Positions 26,901-35,822 of a stretch of DNA of 64,000 bases are shown one piece after another. The stretch lies in NCBI RefSeq assembly GCF_000317535.1, contig NC_019757.1, positions 4,181,501 to 4,245,500 of the forward strand, given 5' to 3'. The position numbers and the translations under genes were made by a program. The notes under the pieces were generated by a model. The model saw only the letters and a program-made list of their open reading frames with translations, ran no database searches and was not told the origin of the DNA. Source of the stretch: Cylindrospermum stagnale PCC 7417. Lineage in GTDB: Bacteria; Cyanobacteriota; Cyanobacteriia; Cyanobacteriales; Nostocaceae. Positions within the stretch are counted from its first letter, which is position 1, and the number at the start of each line of letters is the position of its first letter.

Positions 26901-26962
26901 TCCAAGCCCGGATTGAAGTCAATAAAACCCAGCAAGGTTCGCAATTGCTTCTGTCTGTTTAA
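23936..26962 (+). CDS. sbcC: Exonuclease subunit SbcC (Rad50-like)
   Basis: 1008 residues. An SMC-like ATPase that with SbcD cuts hairpins and processes DNA ends. Walker A is CGSNGAGKSSLLEA at about 30-43. Long Gln/Glu-rich coiled coils (about 180-480 and 520-860) flank the zinc hook CPLC (Cys498, Cys501). The C-terminal ABC signature TYSGGEAFRINF and Walker B LQLLIVDEGFGTQD complete the head. sbcD is not adjacent here. Length and layout are normal. HIP1 sites are common in the frame. Confidence 0.94.
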   Translation: MIPVQLILKNFLSYRDATLDFRGLHTACICGSNGAGKSSLLEAITWAIWGESRATAEDDVIYSGAKEVRVDFTFHNNQQKYRVIRTRLRGASGVLEFQIETPSGFRSLTGKGVRATQDVIIQHIKLDYDTFINSAYLRQGRADEFMLKRPTERKEILAELLKLNQYDELEERAKDSSKQFKFRVEDLERSLEAIKIQLQQRETTEAQRIELEAELNQLQQVQAFDNIQLQNLQVVQHQRQNWEQQLSFVRQQFQNLTQDCDRLQQEQLAVKTQLADLEEILHQEAEIQAGYTEYQNLQSQEEAFAAKFAQHTQATGLRQLKQQQLTKQINDIERQLQQAQAQLEALEQQEREIQQTLTKSGDVEAALAQLAAARNHVAHLDQLQMQVSPLLQQRVTLQSQLDRTHASLVARLEQLQSTENQLQRQHRRQPQLQQAVIDVGVQIEELEKKRVYLQRVQEKGQERRHFIERLRATQGDYEKVLGELEQKLQMLQNPNALCPLCERSLDEHHWSRVIEKTQLEYQDTQGQFWVVREQMAVSDREIQVLRQEYREISQQLAAYDALREQRGQLAAQLEATTDVQQQLQQIVAEKEHLERSLQAGDYAPDKQAELRQLDEYLQQLNYNEQDHALARSEVERWRWAEIKLQQIKDATKRRATLTARKPELQANIAQFQTRIQQEQIDSDCARQIAALERQITEIAYSSEQHNHLRQSVRELQSWHLRYQQMLSAQQQYPQLQARLQELQESQTARLAERQKLAHQIESIVQQLTQTDNPSAQIQALEQQLATRRRQLDEQIAKLGRLEQLAHQLETQQVEYEQQQQQLQYCKQQYRVYQELSQAFGKNGIQALMIENVLPQLEAETNQLLSRLSGNQLHVQFVTQKAGRSGKSSKKNAKLIDTLDILIADTRGTRAYETYSGGEAFRINFAIRLALAKLLAQRVGAALQLLIVDEGFGTQDAEGCDRLIAAINAIANDFACILTVTHMPHLKEAFQARIEVNKTQQGSQLLLSV

Positions 26963-27339
26963 TTTTTTAGGGCGCAACAAAACTGCTGAAAGTCTTTATT
27001 GTCAAGTTTTTCACCCTTACATTACCTCTTTTTAAAATTGGTTTTTTTTATTGTCTTAAGATTTATTACATATTAAAATTTATTAGTAGCTTAAAAAAGC
27101 TATAGCAATCCAAATTCAATCGTGAGAAAATCCGTAAACGAAAAGTAAGTATTTATAGGCTGTTCAGCCTTTTTATCTCACAAATGATTTACTATTACTG
27201 TAGTATTTCCGTAATGAGGAGACGGAGTTATGTAGTTAAAATTGTGATTAACGAGATATAAAGTTATTGTAATTTAGGATGAAGATTAAAAAAATGCCCA
27301 GACAAAAATTATCCATTACTTAATAGAGCAGAGACTGCC
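26963..27339. other. Intergenic region, 377 bp
   Basis: AT-rich, with no gene. One terminator-like hairpin at 27157-27175. A promoter for the GGDEF-EAL gene presumably lies in the right half, with no clear boxes. Confidence 0.55.
27157..27175 (+). terminator. Candidate terminator AGGCT-GTTC-AGCCTTTTT
   Basis: Five-bp stem, tetraloop, then a T-rich run. It lies about 195 bases after sbcC, so may end a long sbcC 3' tail. The stem is short. Confidence 0.4.
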
Positions 27340-29316
27340 ATGATGTTGTTAATGGTCGGTTTGTTCATCTGCTTGGGAGCAAAATTAATTGCGTTATGCA
27401 TCTCATATTTTCCGTTGGCAAAATTTCGGAATATACAAGCAGATGAGCGTCATATTCCCGACCTACCTCAAGTGGGCGTAGAAAAGTTTTTGTTAGCTGA
27501 ATTACATAAAGAAACTGCTGAACGCCAGCGCATCCAAAAAGAACTAGAAAAATCTTGGACTTGGCAACAGATCACACTAGAATCTACCACTGACGGTGTT
27601 TTAGTGGTGGATACTCAAGGCAAAATCGTAGGTTTTAATCAAAAGTTTGTCCAGATGTGGTGCATTCCTGAATTACTTGTGGAGTCAGGAAATTACAAAC
27701 AAGCCCTGAGAGTGGCCAGCAAACAGCTAGAAAATCCGAGACAGCATCTGGACACAGTTAGACAATCATACCTTAACCCAGATGCCCAAATTTATGATGC
27801 GATCGCCTTTAAAGATGGTAGAGTATTTGAGCGTTATTCCCAACCGCAGCGCATCGGTGACAAAATTATTGGTAGAGTCTGGACCTTTCGCGATATCACT
27901 GCTCATAAAATAGCAGAAGCCACAATTCACCATCAAGCTTTGCATGACCTGTTAACCGATCTACCAAACCGAGTATTATTCAATCAGCGGCTTTCTGAGT
28001 CTTTGGTGCAAGCGCGTCAAAACAGAAGTAAACTAGCAGTGTGTTTTTTAGATTTAGACCGATTCCAAACCATTAATGAAACGCTAGGTCATGGGATCGG
28101 GGATCAATTATTACAAAATGTTGCCCGACGTCTGACAAAATGTCTGCGATCAGGTGATACTATTGCTCGTTGGGGAGGTGATGAATTCACCCTTCTTTTA
28201 CCAGAAATTAGTGATTTTAAGGATGCTACCCACATCCAAGAACGAATATTAGCAGCTTTCAAATCAGAATTTCAAATTGAGAATCACCATTTGCATATTA
28301 GCCCTAGTATTGGGATTGCGCTCTATCCCATGCATGGAGAAGATGTAGAAACACTGACTAAAAATGCTGATGCGGCGTTATATCGTGTTAAGTCGCAGGG
28401 AAGGAATAACTATCAGTTTTATCAATCAGAAATTAATTCACAAGCTTTAGACTTGTTAAGTTTGAAAAACAGCTTATACACTGCCTTAGAGCGGAAAGAG
28501 TTTATAATTTACTACCAACCCCAGGTGAAAATAGCCACGGGTGAAATAATGAAGATGGAGGCTCTACTGCGTTGGCAACATCCAGAATTAGGTTTAATTC
28601 CTCCGGGAAAATTTATTCCACTTGCTGAAGAAAATGGACTGATTATACCTATGAGTGAATGGGTTTTAAGAACTGCCTGTACACAAAATAAAGTTTGGCA
28701 GGATGCTCTCGGTTTACCATCTTTATCGGTAGCTGTTAATCTCTCTGCACGACAATTTAACCAACCAGACTTAGTTAGCCTGGTGAAGCAGGTATTGTCA
28801 GAAACCAAATTGAACCCCCAGTGTTTAGAGTTGGAAATTACCGAAACAGTTGCTATGCAAAATATTGACTTCACCAGAAAAATTTTGAGCGAGCTAGGTA
28901 ATATGGGGGTGACTATTTCCCTAGACGATTTTGGTACAGGATATTGTTCTCTCAGTTATCTCAAAAATTTTCCTATTAATGCCTTAAAAATTGACAAATC
29001 TTTTGTGCGCGATCTGACTAATGATACTAATGGTGCTGCAATCACAACAGCAATAATTGCTTTAGCTCATGCACTTAATTTGACAGTTGTTGTCGAGGGA
29101 GTTGAAACAGAAGAACAACGGAATTTATTGCGAATTCTTGAATGTGAATTAATGCAAGGCTATCTTTTTAGTCACCCGATATTAGCTGAAAATGCTACAG
29201 AACTACTGAAAAAATCCAAATCCCAGAAAGTTAGTATATATCTGGAAAATAAATCAGATAGCAGATGGCAGATAGTAGATGGCAGACAAAACTTTTCATC
29301 CTTCACTGTTAACTAA
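27340..29316 (+). CDS. Diguanylate cyclase/phosphodiesterase with PAS domain
   Basis: 658 residues. An N-terminal membrane helix (about 2-22), a short coiled coil and a PAS domain (about 75-195, ESTTDGVLVVDTQGKIVGFN) lead to GGDEF at 279-283 (RWGGDEF, intact) and an EAL domain starting with EAL at 407-409. NLSARQF, LEITET, DDFGTGYCSLSYL and VVEGVETEEQ are conserved, so both c-di-GMP synthesis and breakdown are possible. The last about 15 residues derive from an intergenic CAGATAG-type repeat. Stands alone. The sensed signal is unknown. Confidence 0.93.
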   Translation: MMLLMVGLFICLGAKLIALCISYFPLAKFRNIQADERHIPDLPQVGVEKFLLAELHKETAERQRIQKELEKSWTWQQITLESTTDGVLVVDTQGKIVGFNQKFVQMWCIPELLVESGNYKQALRVASKQLENPRQHLDTVRQSYLNPDAQIYDAIAFKDGRVFERYSQPQRIGDKIIGRVWTFRDITAHKIAEATIHHQALHDLLTDLPNRVLFNQRLSESLVQARQNRSKLAVCFLDLDRFQTINETLGHGIGDQLLQNVARRLTKCLRSGDTIARWGGDEFTLLLPEISDFKDATHIQERILAAFKSEFQIENHHLHISPSIGIALYPMHGEDVETLTKNADAALYRVKSQGRNNYQFYQSEINSQALDLLSLKNSLYTALERKEFIIYYQPQVKIATGEIMKMEALLRWQHPELGLIPPGKFIPLAEENGLIIPMSEWVLRTACTQNKVWQDALGLPSLSVAVNLSARQFNQPDLVSLVKQVLSETKLNPQCLELEITETVAMQNIDFTRKILSELGNMGVTISLDDFGTGYCSLSYLKNFPINALKIDKSFVRDLTNDTNGAAITTAIIALAHALNLTVVVEGVETEEQRNLLRILECELMQGYLFSHPILAENATELLKKSKSQKVSIYLENKSDSRWQIVDGRQNFSSFTVN

Positions 29317-29576
29317 AGTTCGTGGTGTCTGTCTTTAAATTTCTGAGTGCTGAATTATAAATTATAGTCAAGAAATTCTCCAGCAAGCTTTGTTCATGGT
29401 TATCAGCAAGGAAAGGGTCTAATACCCCTTTCCTGGGTCACGCTGCGCGAACGTCTACAGGTAGGAAAGTGTTTCAGTCGGGGTTGAAATCCCCGTTTGA
29501 AACAGTCTTCAATTTTGAATTTTGAATTGTTTATCTGTTGTGGTTTCAGTTTACAAAATTGAATTTTTCCAGAGAT

Positions 29577-30089
29577 TTATTGTTCTTGTTGTTGTTCGTC
29601 AACTCGTTGAGTATTAGCTGATTTTACCCAACCTTCTTGTTCGCTACCTTCTACGCGAATCTTTTGCCAGACTTTATCATCGCTTTCTTCCAAAATGATA
29701 ATTTTTTGATTAGCAGCAACTCCACCAACACGTTCAGCATCCTGTTTTGGTTCTGTACGCAACCTCAAGCCCTGAGGCCAAGTGACTCGCCCTATGTAAG
29801 CTCCCGGCGGTAATTCCTTTGGTGATTCAGTAGGAGTGGGAGTAGGAGTGGAACTAGGACTAGGACTAGGACTAGCACTAGGGCTAGACTTGGCGGTGGG
29901 AGAGGCTTTTACATTGATCGCTTTTGGGTTTTTGGGTTTCAACGGGCCATTATCATTAGCAAACACCGGTTTGGCGGGGGGTATGGCGGTGCGATTGACG
30001 AAATAGAGCGCAATTGTCGCACTGCTACCTATTAAAACAACGATCGCCAAGAGAAACCCTAGTATAAATTTAAGTAAGTTAGAAAACAT
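29577..30089 (-). CDS. Membrane-anchored SH3 domain protein
   Basis: 170 residues from the ATG at 30089, preceded by TAGAGG. One N-terminal membrane helix (about 5-28), a low-complexity Ser/Pro/Thr linker (about 50-85, SPSASPSPSPSSTPTPTPTE) and a bacterial SH3 domain (about 95-160: GRVTWPQGLRLRTEP, GWVKSA). SH3b domains usually bind peptidoglycan, so a periplasmic envelope role is inferred. The linker is encoded by short GGACTA/GGAGTA repeats and may vary in length. Confidence 0.8.
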   Translation of the reverse strand: MFSNLLKFILGFLLAIVVLIGSSATIALYFVNRTAIPPAKPVFANDNGPLKPKNPKAINVKASPTAKSSPSASPSPSPSSTPTPTPTESPKELPPGAYIGRVTWPQGLRLRTEPKQDAERVGGVAANQKIIILEESDDKVWQKIRVEGSEQEGWVKSANTQRVDEQQQEQ

Positions 30090-30200
30090 AGTTACAACCT
30101 CTACACCATTAGTCAATAGTCCATAGTAATTGATCATTAACTATTGACTATTGACTAATAATAATTGACTAATCAATTATTGCAACTGCCTTTGAATGCG

Positions 30201-31712
30201 TTACGCAGTGCGCCGGAGGCGATCGCTCAAAGGACTATTTTTTGAGGCTAGACGCGCTCTCCCAGACGCAGCCCATTCTTGTAGTTTTTGAATTTGCTCG
30301 ACAGCGGTTCGCGCCAAGGGGATGATCTGACTGGCGGCTTCTAAAATATCGTCAGTGGTAAAATCTCGATTTTGGCTATACCCAATATGCATGGCTTCAA
30401 TTAGGGTTTGCTCAATCTCGGCTCCTGAAAAGTCGGGCGTTTCATAAGCTAACCTATCGATGTCATAACTTTTCAAGTTATGGGGGCGCAGTCGGGATAA
30501 ATGAACATTAAAAATTGCTTTTCTTTCTTCTTGGCTGGGTAAACCCACAAAGAAAATTTCATCAAATCGGCCTTTGCGGAGCATTTCCGGTGGTAAAGCC
30601 TGAATATCGTTGGCGGTGGTGACAACAAACACAGGTGATTTTTTCTCGGCTAACCAGGTGATGAAAGTTCCAAACACGCGGCTAGTTGTTCCTGCATCCC
30701 CTTTACTCCCCAGCCCAGAAAAGGCTTTATCTATTTCGTCAATCCACAAAACGCAAGGGGCGAGGGCTTCAGCCACCTGAATCATTTGGCGGGTGCGGGA
30801 TTCTGATTCACCGACTAAACCACCGAATAAACGCCCGACATCGAGGCGTAATAATGGTAAATGCCAATGATGGGCGATCGCTTTTGCTGTTAGAGATTTA
30901 CCAGTTCCTTGAATCCCCACCAACATTAAACCACGGGGGTGTGGTAATCCGTACTGTCGCGCTCGTTCTGTAAATGAGCCTCCCCGACGGATTAACCAGT
31001 CTTTGAGGTTATCTAATCCCCCTATATCAGAAATCTGTTCAGTGGCGGGGTAAAAGTCCAGGATTTGGGTTTGGCGGATAGTTTGGCGTTTTTCTTCCAA
31101 AACTAAATCTACGTCTTCTGGTTGTAATTCTCCGTGAGTAGCGATCGCTCTCGCTAAAACCCGGCGGATTCTTTCCATCGATAATCCTTGACAAGAGCGC
31201 ACTAAGTCATCTAAAACTTTCCCCGAAAGGGAGTTATTTGTAGATTGTAATAACCGTTCTACCTCGGTTTTAATTTCTGGAGCAGCAGGTAAGGGAAACT
31301 CCACCACTGTCAGCACTTCCATTAAATCGTCAGGAATAGCGATGCGCGGCGATAGTAAGACGATATTTTTTGGTTGCGACTTCAAGATTCGGGCGAGATT
31401 GCGGAGTTTGCGTGCGATCGCTACATCATCTAAAAACCGATGGTAATCACGCAAAATCAACACCGCAGGCGCAGAAGCTGGTAATTTTTCCACAAACTCC
31501 AAAGCCTGTAGCGGATTACGCCTTCCAAACCCCGCATCATTGGGGTTTCCCTGATAGCCATCGACAAAATCCCAAGTGTACACCGGGCGATTACCTTGGT
31601 TTGTCGCTTCTTCCCGAATCGCAGCTTCTACCCGTTCTTCCTCGTAGGTAGGAATATAAATCAAAGGGTAGCGGGCGCGTAGCAGCAGTTTAAATTCTTC
31701 ACGGAAATTCAT
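30201..31712 (-). CDS. ycf46: AAA ATPase Ycf46
   Basis: 503 residues. The N-terminal domain (about 1-215; [20 protein letters not shown]) is specific to Ycf46. The AAA module has Walker [20 protein letters not shown] (about 264-282), Walker [16 protein letters not shown], sensor VFVVTTAND and the arginine-finger region [14 protein letters not shown]. The plastid and cyanobacterial homologue has been tied to photosynthesis and CO2 utilisation. The last residues (DRLRRTA) overlap a HIP1-type repeat. Confidence 0.92.
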   Translation of the reverse strand: MNFREEFKLLLRARYPLIYIPTYEEERVEAAIREEATNQGNRPVYTWDFVDGYQGNPNDAGFGRRNPLQALEFVEKLPASAPAVLILRDYHRFLDDVAIARKLRNLARILKSQPKNIVLLSPRIAIPDDLMEVLTVVEFPLPAAPEIKTEVERLLQSTNNSLSGKVLDDLVRSCQGLSMERIRRVLARAIATHGELQPEDVDLVLEEKRQTIRQTQILDFYPATEQISDIGGLDNLKDWLIRRGGSFTERARQYGLPHPRGLMLVGIQGTGKSLTAKAIAHHWHLPLLRLDVGRLFGGLVGESESRTRQMIQVAEALAPCVLWIDEIDKAFSGLGSKGDAGTTSRVFGTFITWLAEKKSPVFVVTTANDIQALPPEMLRKGRFDEIFFVGLPSQEERKAIFNVHLSRLRPHNLKSYDIDRLAYETPDFSGAEIEQTLIEAMHIGYSQNRDFTTDDILEAASQIIPLARTAVEQIQKLQEWAASGRARLASKNSPLSDRLRRTA

Positions 31713-31867
31713 AATTAGTTGCTAGTGGTAATTAGTTCTTCTCTCATTGTTAAGGCTTGTATTCTGTCTCACAACTAAAACTCTCCCCTTTCCCGTGCTA
31801 CGGTGTAAACACAAGCTATCCAATTACCCAAAAGTCTTTTTAAACCTCAACAAGTCCTGAGAGAAAT

Positions 31868-31912
31868 CCCTCTCCTTACCAAGGAGAGGGACAGGTTTTG
31901 CTACGCAAAACC
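31868..31912. repeat. Twin hairpin repeat
   Basis: First arm pair CCCTCTCCTT/AAGGAGAGGG (10 bp). Then GGTTTTGC/GCAAAACC (8 bp) two bases after the first. A known style of dispersed cyanobacterial intergenic repeat. Confidence 0.7.
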
Positions 31913-32198
31913 AGGGTGAGGTTTTGTTTCCTGTCTTCTCGCAACTATAAATTGCATCAAGAGAGACTTGTGTATACACCACAGCCTTCCCCGTAGAAAA
32001 GCTTTTGGAGTTAGGTTTGAAAAATCTTCGCGCGTAAAAACCGACTCTTGATCAAGTCATTCTTACTTAAGTATTATTATATTAATTGATGTTTCTTAAT
32101 AAACATGCTTATGGTATTAAATACGTGATAATGACTAATCTCCGTTCAATCAAATGCCCAGCAAAGATTTACTTGATTTTTCAAAATGAATGAACTCA

Positions 32199-32234
32199 GA
32201 TCCCCGACTTCTTTAAGAAGTCGGGGATCTTTTA
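32199..32234. terminator. Palindromic terminator GATCCCCGACTTCTT...
   Basis: Arms GATCCCCGACTTCTT/AAGAAGTCGGGGATC (15 bp, 1-base centre), followed by CTTTTA on the plus strand. A 29-base core is identical at 62672-62700. It lies 40 bases past the stop of the OLD-family gene on the minus strand, so it may terminate that transcript or be a mobile repeat. Confidence 0.6.
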
Positions 32235-32273
32235 GCAGTTGTGATCAGCATGATTATATAATCAGCTTAAAAA

Positions 32274-34256
32274 TCAAGACTTCTCTTTATTCAAGCATTC
32301 TTTTAACTCTTTTGCCAGTTCAGATAAGAACTCAGGCTGATTTTTAATTAGCCATTTTGTGAGTTTATCCGAGTGTGTAGTTTTTTTAAACTCTAATAGA
32401 GTTCCACAGAAGTTTTGGAACAAATTTTTAAGAAGATTTGCCCCATGAACTTTAAACAACCAATTATCATCTGAAATATCTTCTAGTTTGATACCTGGAA
32501 ATAATTTTTCTTTTTCTCTCTGTTCAATGTTTTTCTGTTCAATGTTTTTGATGTTGTCGAATTTAAAATATTCCTTAATTTTATCTCCAGTGATAGGTGT
32601 TTTTAACCATGTAGCTTCTTCATTAATTATCGCTGATATACTATCTGGATTCAGTATATAATTTTCATACATACGTCGTTTCAAAAATTTAAATCCTATT
32701 TTCTCTAATTCTTCAATTTGCCCATCATTCTTACCTTCCCTGTCAAATATAAATGCAATACCTGGAGGAAACAAACCGGCTCCCAAAGTTAATTTTTTAT
32801 AAATCTCAGCAACACGCTTAGATTGCTTTCCATCCAAAAGAGCATCAGGACTACCAACAGGTAAAATTTTAATACCCATCAAAGGTATTTTAGCTATTTT
32901 CTCAAGTATTAATGGATAGCACTTTTCCTCAGTTTCTCCTTCTACCCAAATAATACTATCAGCACCAAAAACATCAGATAACCTAACCCCAAGTTCAGTT
33001 AAAATTTCATTTTCATCTTTTGGATATATTGGTGATGATGTTGTTTCACAATTTTCATATTTCAGCTTGATAATCTTAGAAGGATCAGCCGCTGTGATAA
33101 TATCTGGTGAATGAGTAGCAATAAAATATTGATGCTGCGGAAATTGTTTAATAGTCTCTATAAGCTTTCTCGCTGCACCTGGATGTAAAAAAGATTGCGG
33201 TTCATCAATAATTAAAGTTCTAGGTTCATGAATAGAAGAAACTAGGATATATACAATTGCTAAAACTTGACTAACTCCACTACCACATGATGATAGAGGA
33301 AGTGATAAATCATCCCTGTTCAGCTTAGGTTCTATCGTCCAAACTATGATTTCAACATCTGAATTATCTCTCGGTACTACAGAAATCCACTTAATTTCAG
33401 GTAAAAGGCTTGAAACGAATTTATTGAACTCAGCAAACATCCCTGGATTTTTGCCCTGTAATGTAGAGAGTACTTCAGCAAGATTTGAAGCATCTGGTTT
33501 CAATTCAGCATTATTTTCAAATTTACAAATACCAATATTTAGACGTTCAGCTTTAAATCGATATATACGCTTTTTGAAAATATTCAATATTTGATAACCA
33601 ATTGTCTGTTCATTAGTTCCTTCAAAACATTCAAAACTATTAAGCACTTCTTGATATATATCATACCGTTTGTCCTCAATAACTTTATAGTTATAAATAG
33701 GATGAAATTTGTCGTCATTGGTAGAATACTTTATTTGCATAAAGTCAAATCTCCCATTTTTATTTTGAGGTGCTAGAGAGTATAAGTCAAAATTGAAGTT
33801 TTCAGTTATTATATTGTTTTGCGCCTCAATATGAGAGGTTATAGATATTGATAAATTTAGCTTTATAGGAGGATTATCTAACAGTTCTTGAAACCATTTA
33901 ACTAATAATTCTGCCTCTTCTGGCTCTCCATTATACCACCATCCTTGTCCATCATCGTATGGGAAAGGGAGTCCTAGTGGATTTGGTAACTGGTTTATCA
34001 AATTTACTAATTCTTCCTTATCAAAGAACAATGAAATTTCAGCACGAGATTCCTCAGTTATTTTTGAAGATGAATTAGGTAATGTCTTTATACTTCTATG
34101 CGGATGATCTTCAAAATCCAGGGTAAGCACTTCAAGCAAAGATGTTTTACCTGCATTATTTCTCCCAACAATAATATTGACACCAGGAGCAAATTCCATT
34201 ACCCCAGAATCGTCATAAGACTTATAGTTAAAGACTTGCAGCTTTTTGATAAACAT
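32274..34256 (-). CDS. OLD-family ATP-dependent nuclease (AAA + TOPRIM)
   Basis: 660 residues. Walker A VGRNNAGKTSLLEVL (from about 30), a long divergent insert, an ABC-type SSCGSGVSQVLAIVYIL signature, Walker B TLIIDEPQSFLHP and the H-loop FIATHSPDI. The TOPRIM part follows: WVEGETEEKCYP and IAFIFDREGKN. OLD proteins are DNA nucleases, and many are phage-defence components (GajA-like). No UvrD-type partner is next to it, so it looks like a stand-alone class member. AT-rich codon use differs from flanking housekeeping genes and suggests transfer. Confidence 0.85.
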   Translation of the reverse strand: MFIKKLQVFNYKSYDDSGVMEFAPGVNIIVGRNNAGKTSLLEVLTLDFEDHPHRSIKTLPNSSSKITEESRAEISLFFDKEELVNLINQLPNPLGLPFPYDDGQGWWYNGEPEEAELLVKWFQELLDNPPIKLNLSISITSHIEAQNNIITENFNFDLYSLAPQNKNGRFDFMQIKYSTNDDKFHPIYNYKVIEDKRYDIYQEVLNSFECFEGTNEQTIGYQILNIFKKRIYRFKAERLNIGICKFENNAELKPDASNLAEVLSTLQGKNPGMFAEFNKFVSSLLPEIKWISVVPRDNSDVEIIVWTIEPKLNRDDLSLPLSSCGSGVSQVLAIVYILVSSIHEPRTLIIDEPQSFLHPGAARKLIETIKQFPQHQYFIATHSPDIITAADPSKIIKLKYENCETTSSPIYPKDENEILTELGVRLSDVFGADSIIWVEGETEEKCYPLILEKIAKIPLMGIKILPVGSPDALLDGKQSKRVAEIYKKLTLGAGLFPPGIAFIFDREGKNDGQIEELEKIGFKFLKRRMYENYILNPDSISAIINEEATWLKTPITGDKIKEYFKFDNIKNIEQKNIEQREKEKLFPGIKLEDISDDNWLFKVHGANLLKNLFQNFCGTLLEFKKTTHSDKLTKWLIKNQPEFLSELAKELKECLNKEKS

Positions 34257-34432
34257 TTTGTATCACATAGTTACTGAGTTAATTCTATTATTGACAATTT
34301 CACTTAATTTGCCAAGTAAAATTAAATAAACTCAGTCTACCAGTGCGTTAGGCCTTTGACAGATATGAATAACGGAGAGAAACCGCAGATATTAAAAATG
34401 CTAAAATACAGAAAAAGAGGGAAATAAAAATT

Positions 34433-34675
34433 ATGTCAACTAAGGAATTACTTCTACAAGAAATTAGCTCAATGTCCGAAACAGAACTTATGGAAACGCT
34501 GAATATTATCCGATCAATAAAAAATAAACAATCTACCAAATTCTCACAACCTCAGCCACCCCATCGTCAAGGATCAGGTAAATCTATTCTACGCCATGCT
34601 GGAAGGTGGGTTGGTGATGATCTTAAAGAATGTTTAGCAATAGTACAATCTTCCCGTGGCTTGGCTGAATTTTAA
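34433..34675 (+). CDS. Antitoxin of PIN toxin pair
   Basis: 80 residues. The N-terminal helices (MSTKELLLQEISSMSETELM) and the C-terminal GRWVGDDLKECLAIVQSSRG, ending AEF, are a pattern I know from cyanobacterial antitoxins encoded before PIN toxins. It is followed after 2 bases by the toxin gene. Autoregulation by the pair is expected. Confidence 0.75.
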   Translation: MSTKELLLQEISSMSETELMETLNIIRSIKNKQSTKFSQPQPPHRQGSGKSILRHAGRWVGDDLKECLAIVQSSRGLAEF

Positions 34676-34677
34676 TC

Positions 34678-35136
34678 ATGTACCTTCTAGATACAAATCA
34701 CTGTAGCTCAATTATCTTTGGTAATTTGACCGTTATTACAAAAGTAGAATCTATTGGTATTTCTAATGTTGCAATTTCAGCGATTACTGAAGGTGAATTA
34801 TTATATATGGCTGAAAATTCGACATCAGTAATAGACAACTTGGCAATAATTGAGGAATTTTTGGAAGATATGCCTGTCTATGATGTCAATAGTAATACAA
34901 GTCGGATTTATGCCAAGCTAAAAGCAAAAATTATGGATTGTTTTGGCCCTAAAGAACGCAAAAAAAGAAGAAAAACACGAATACATGAACTTGGTATAAG
35001 TGAGAACGATTTATGGATTGCTTCAATTGCTATTCAAAACTATCTCACAATTGTTTCAGCTGATAGAGATTTCCAACGTATCCAACAAGCTTGGGATTTC
35101 CCTTTAGAAAATTGGCATGACTTGTTGGATATTTGA
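34678..35136 (+). CDS. PIN-domain toxin, VapC-like
   Basis: 152 residues. MYLLDTNHCSSII opens with the first acidic residue, SAITEGELLYMAE carries the second, and ENDLWIASIAIQN and VSADRDFQRI the last ones. A basic insert KERKKRRKTRIH precedes the fourth. Predicted metal-dependent RNase. The start lies 2 bases after the antitoxin stop. Confidence 0.85.
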   Translation: MYLLDTNHCSSIIFGNLTVITKVESIGISNVAISAITEGELLYMAENSTSVIDNLAIIEEFLEDMPVYDVNSNTSRIYAKLKAKIMDCFGPKERKKRRKTRIHELGISENDLWIASIAIQNYLTIVSADRDFQRIQQAWDFPLENWHDLLDI

Positions 35137-35155
35137 AATAGGTTAGAAATGAAGA

Positions 35156-35545
35156 TTAATCCAGCAGTCCAAAACCCTTTTCACCTCGTAACTTTCTGTC
35201 AAATGTTGCTGTTATAGTACAACCAGATTCTTGAGCGATCGCACCAATTAAAAAATCTGAAAAATCTGCACTTCCCTGTTTAAACCGCTGTAATGATTGA
35301 TAAACTAAAGAGCGATTTTCTAATTCAAACACTGAACATTGCAGCATCATTTCCAAAGTAGTGCTGATTTCTTCTCTACTAAATTGATAAGGTTTTCCAC
35401 GTAAAACCCAGACTAATTCACAGAGAACTATATTAGCAACAAAACATTGTTCACCACCTTCAATAATTTCAGCAGCTTGCTCCCACTGCTTTTCATCATC
35501 TTTTGTCAGGTAGCGCACTAAAATATTTGTATCAACTCCAATCAC
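35156..35545 (-). CDS. PIN-domain toxin, VapC-like
   Basis: 129 residues. IGVDTNILVRYLTKDD, NIVLCELVWVLRG, SADFSDFLIGAIAQESG and ATFDRKL give the four acidic positions of a PIN nuclease. It overlaps its antitoxin gene by 14 bases. It faces the previous pair tail to tail, with 19 bases between the two toxins. Confidence 0.88.
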   Translation of the reverse strand: MIGVDTNILVRYLTKDDEKQWEQAAEIIEGGEQCFVANIVLCELVWVLRGKPYQFSREEISTTLEMMLQCSVFELENRSLVYQSLQRFKQGSADFSDFLIGAIAQESGCTITATFDRKLRGEKGFGLLD

Positions 35546-35777
35546 TTGATCCTGCTCTAATTGCTGCTTCCATTTGCTCTAAAGTTGCGGGAGTCATACC
35601 CGGACGATGCAAAATCCCGGATAAGCTTTGGATAGGGACATTTAGAGGGATAAGTTTAACTATCCCATTTTCATCAATGATAAAATCAACCTTGCTACCT
35701 GTATCAAGGTTGAGATAATCTCTAATTTCTTTAGGGATAGTTACTTGTCCTTCGGTCGTGATAGTTTCACTAGCCAT
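35532..35777 (-). CDS. AbrB/MazE-type antitoxin
   Basis: 81 residues. The swapped-hairpin DNA-binding domain fills the first half: TITTEGQVTIPKEIRDYLNL and VDFIIDENGIVKLIPL. The tail (GILHRPGMTPATLEQMEAAI) would occupy the toxin. Encoded first and overlapping the toxin gene, as usual for autoregulated pairs. Confidence 0.88.
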   Translation of the reverse strand: MASETITTEGQVTIPKEIRDYLNLDTGSKVDFIIDENGIVKLIPLNVPIQSLSGILHRPGMTPATLEQMEAAIRAGSSDWS

Positions 35778-35822
35778 TACTCAAATTCCTTACTTGAGTT
35801 CCTGACAAAATTATAAAACGCC

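Larger units (their letters stand above)
31713..32273. other. Intergenic region with repeat hairpins
   Basis: No gene seen. It contains twin hairpins at 31868-31912 and a long terminator-like palindrome at 32199-32229. Confidence 0.6.

Noticed and set aside
23936-26962. Antisense and alternative frames inside sbcC and other long genes
   Set aside because: They are shadows of strongly supported genes; no independent start sites or motifs.
29471-29503. GTTTCA...TGAAAC palindrome resembling a CRISPR repeat
   Set aside because: It occurs once, with no spacer-repeat array and no cas genes.
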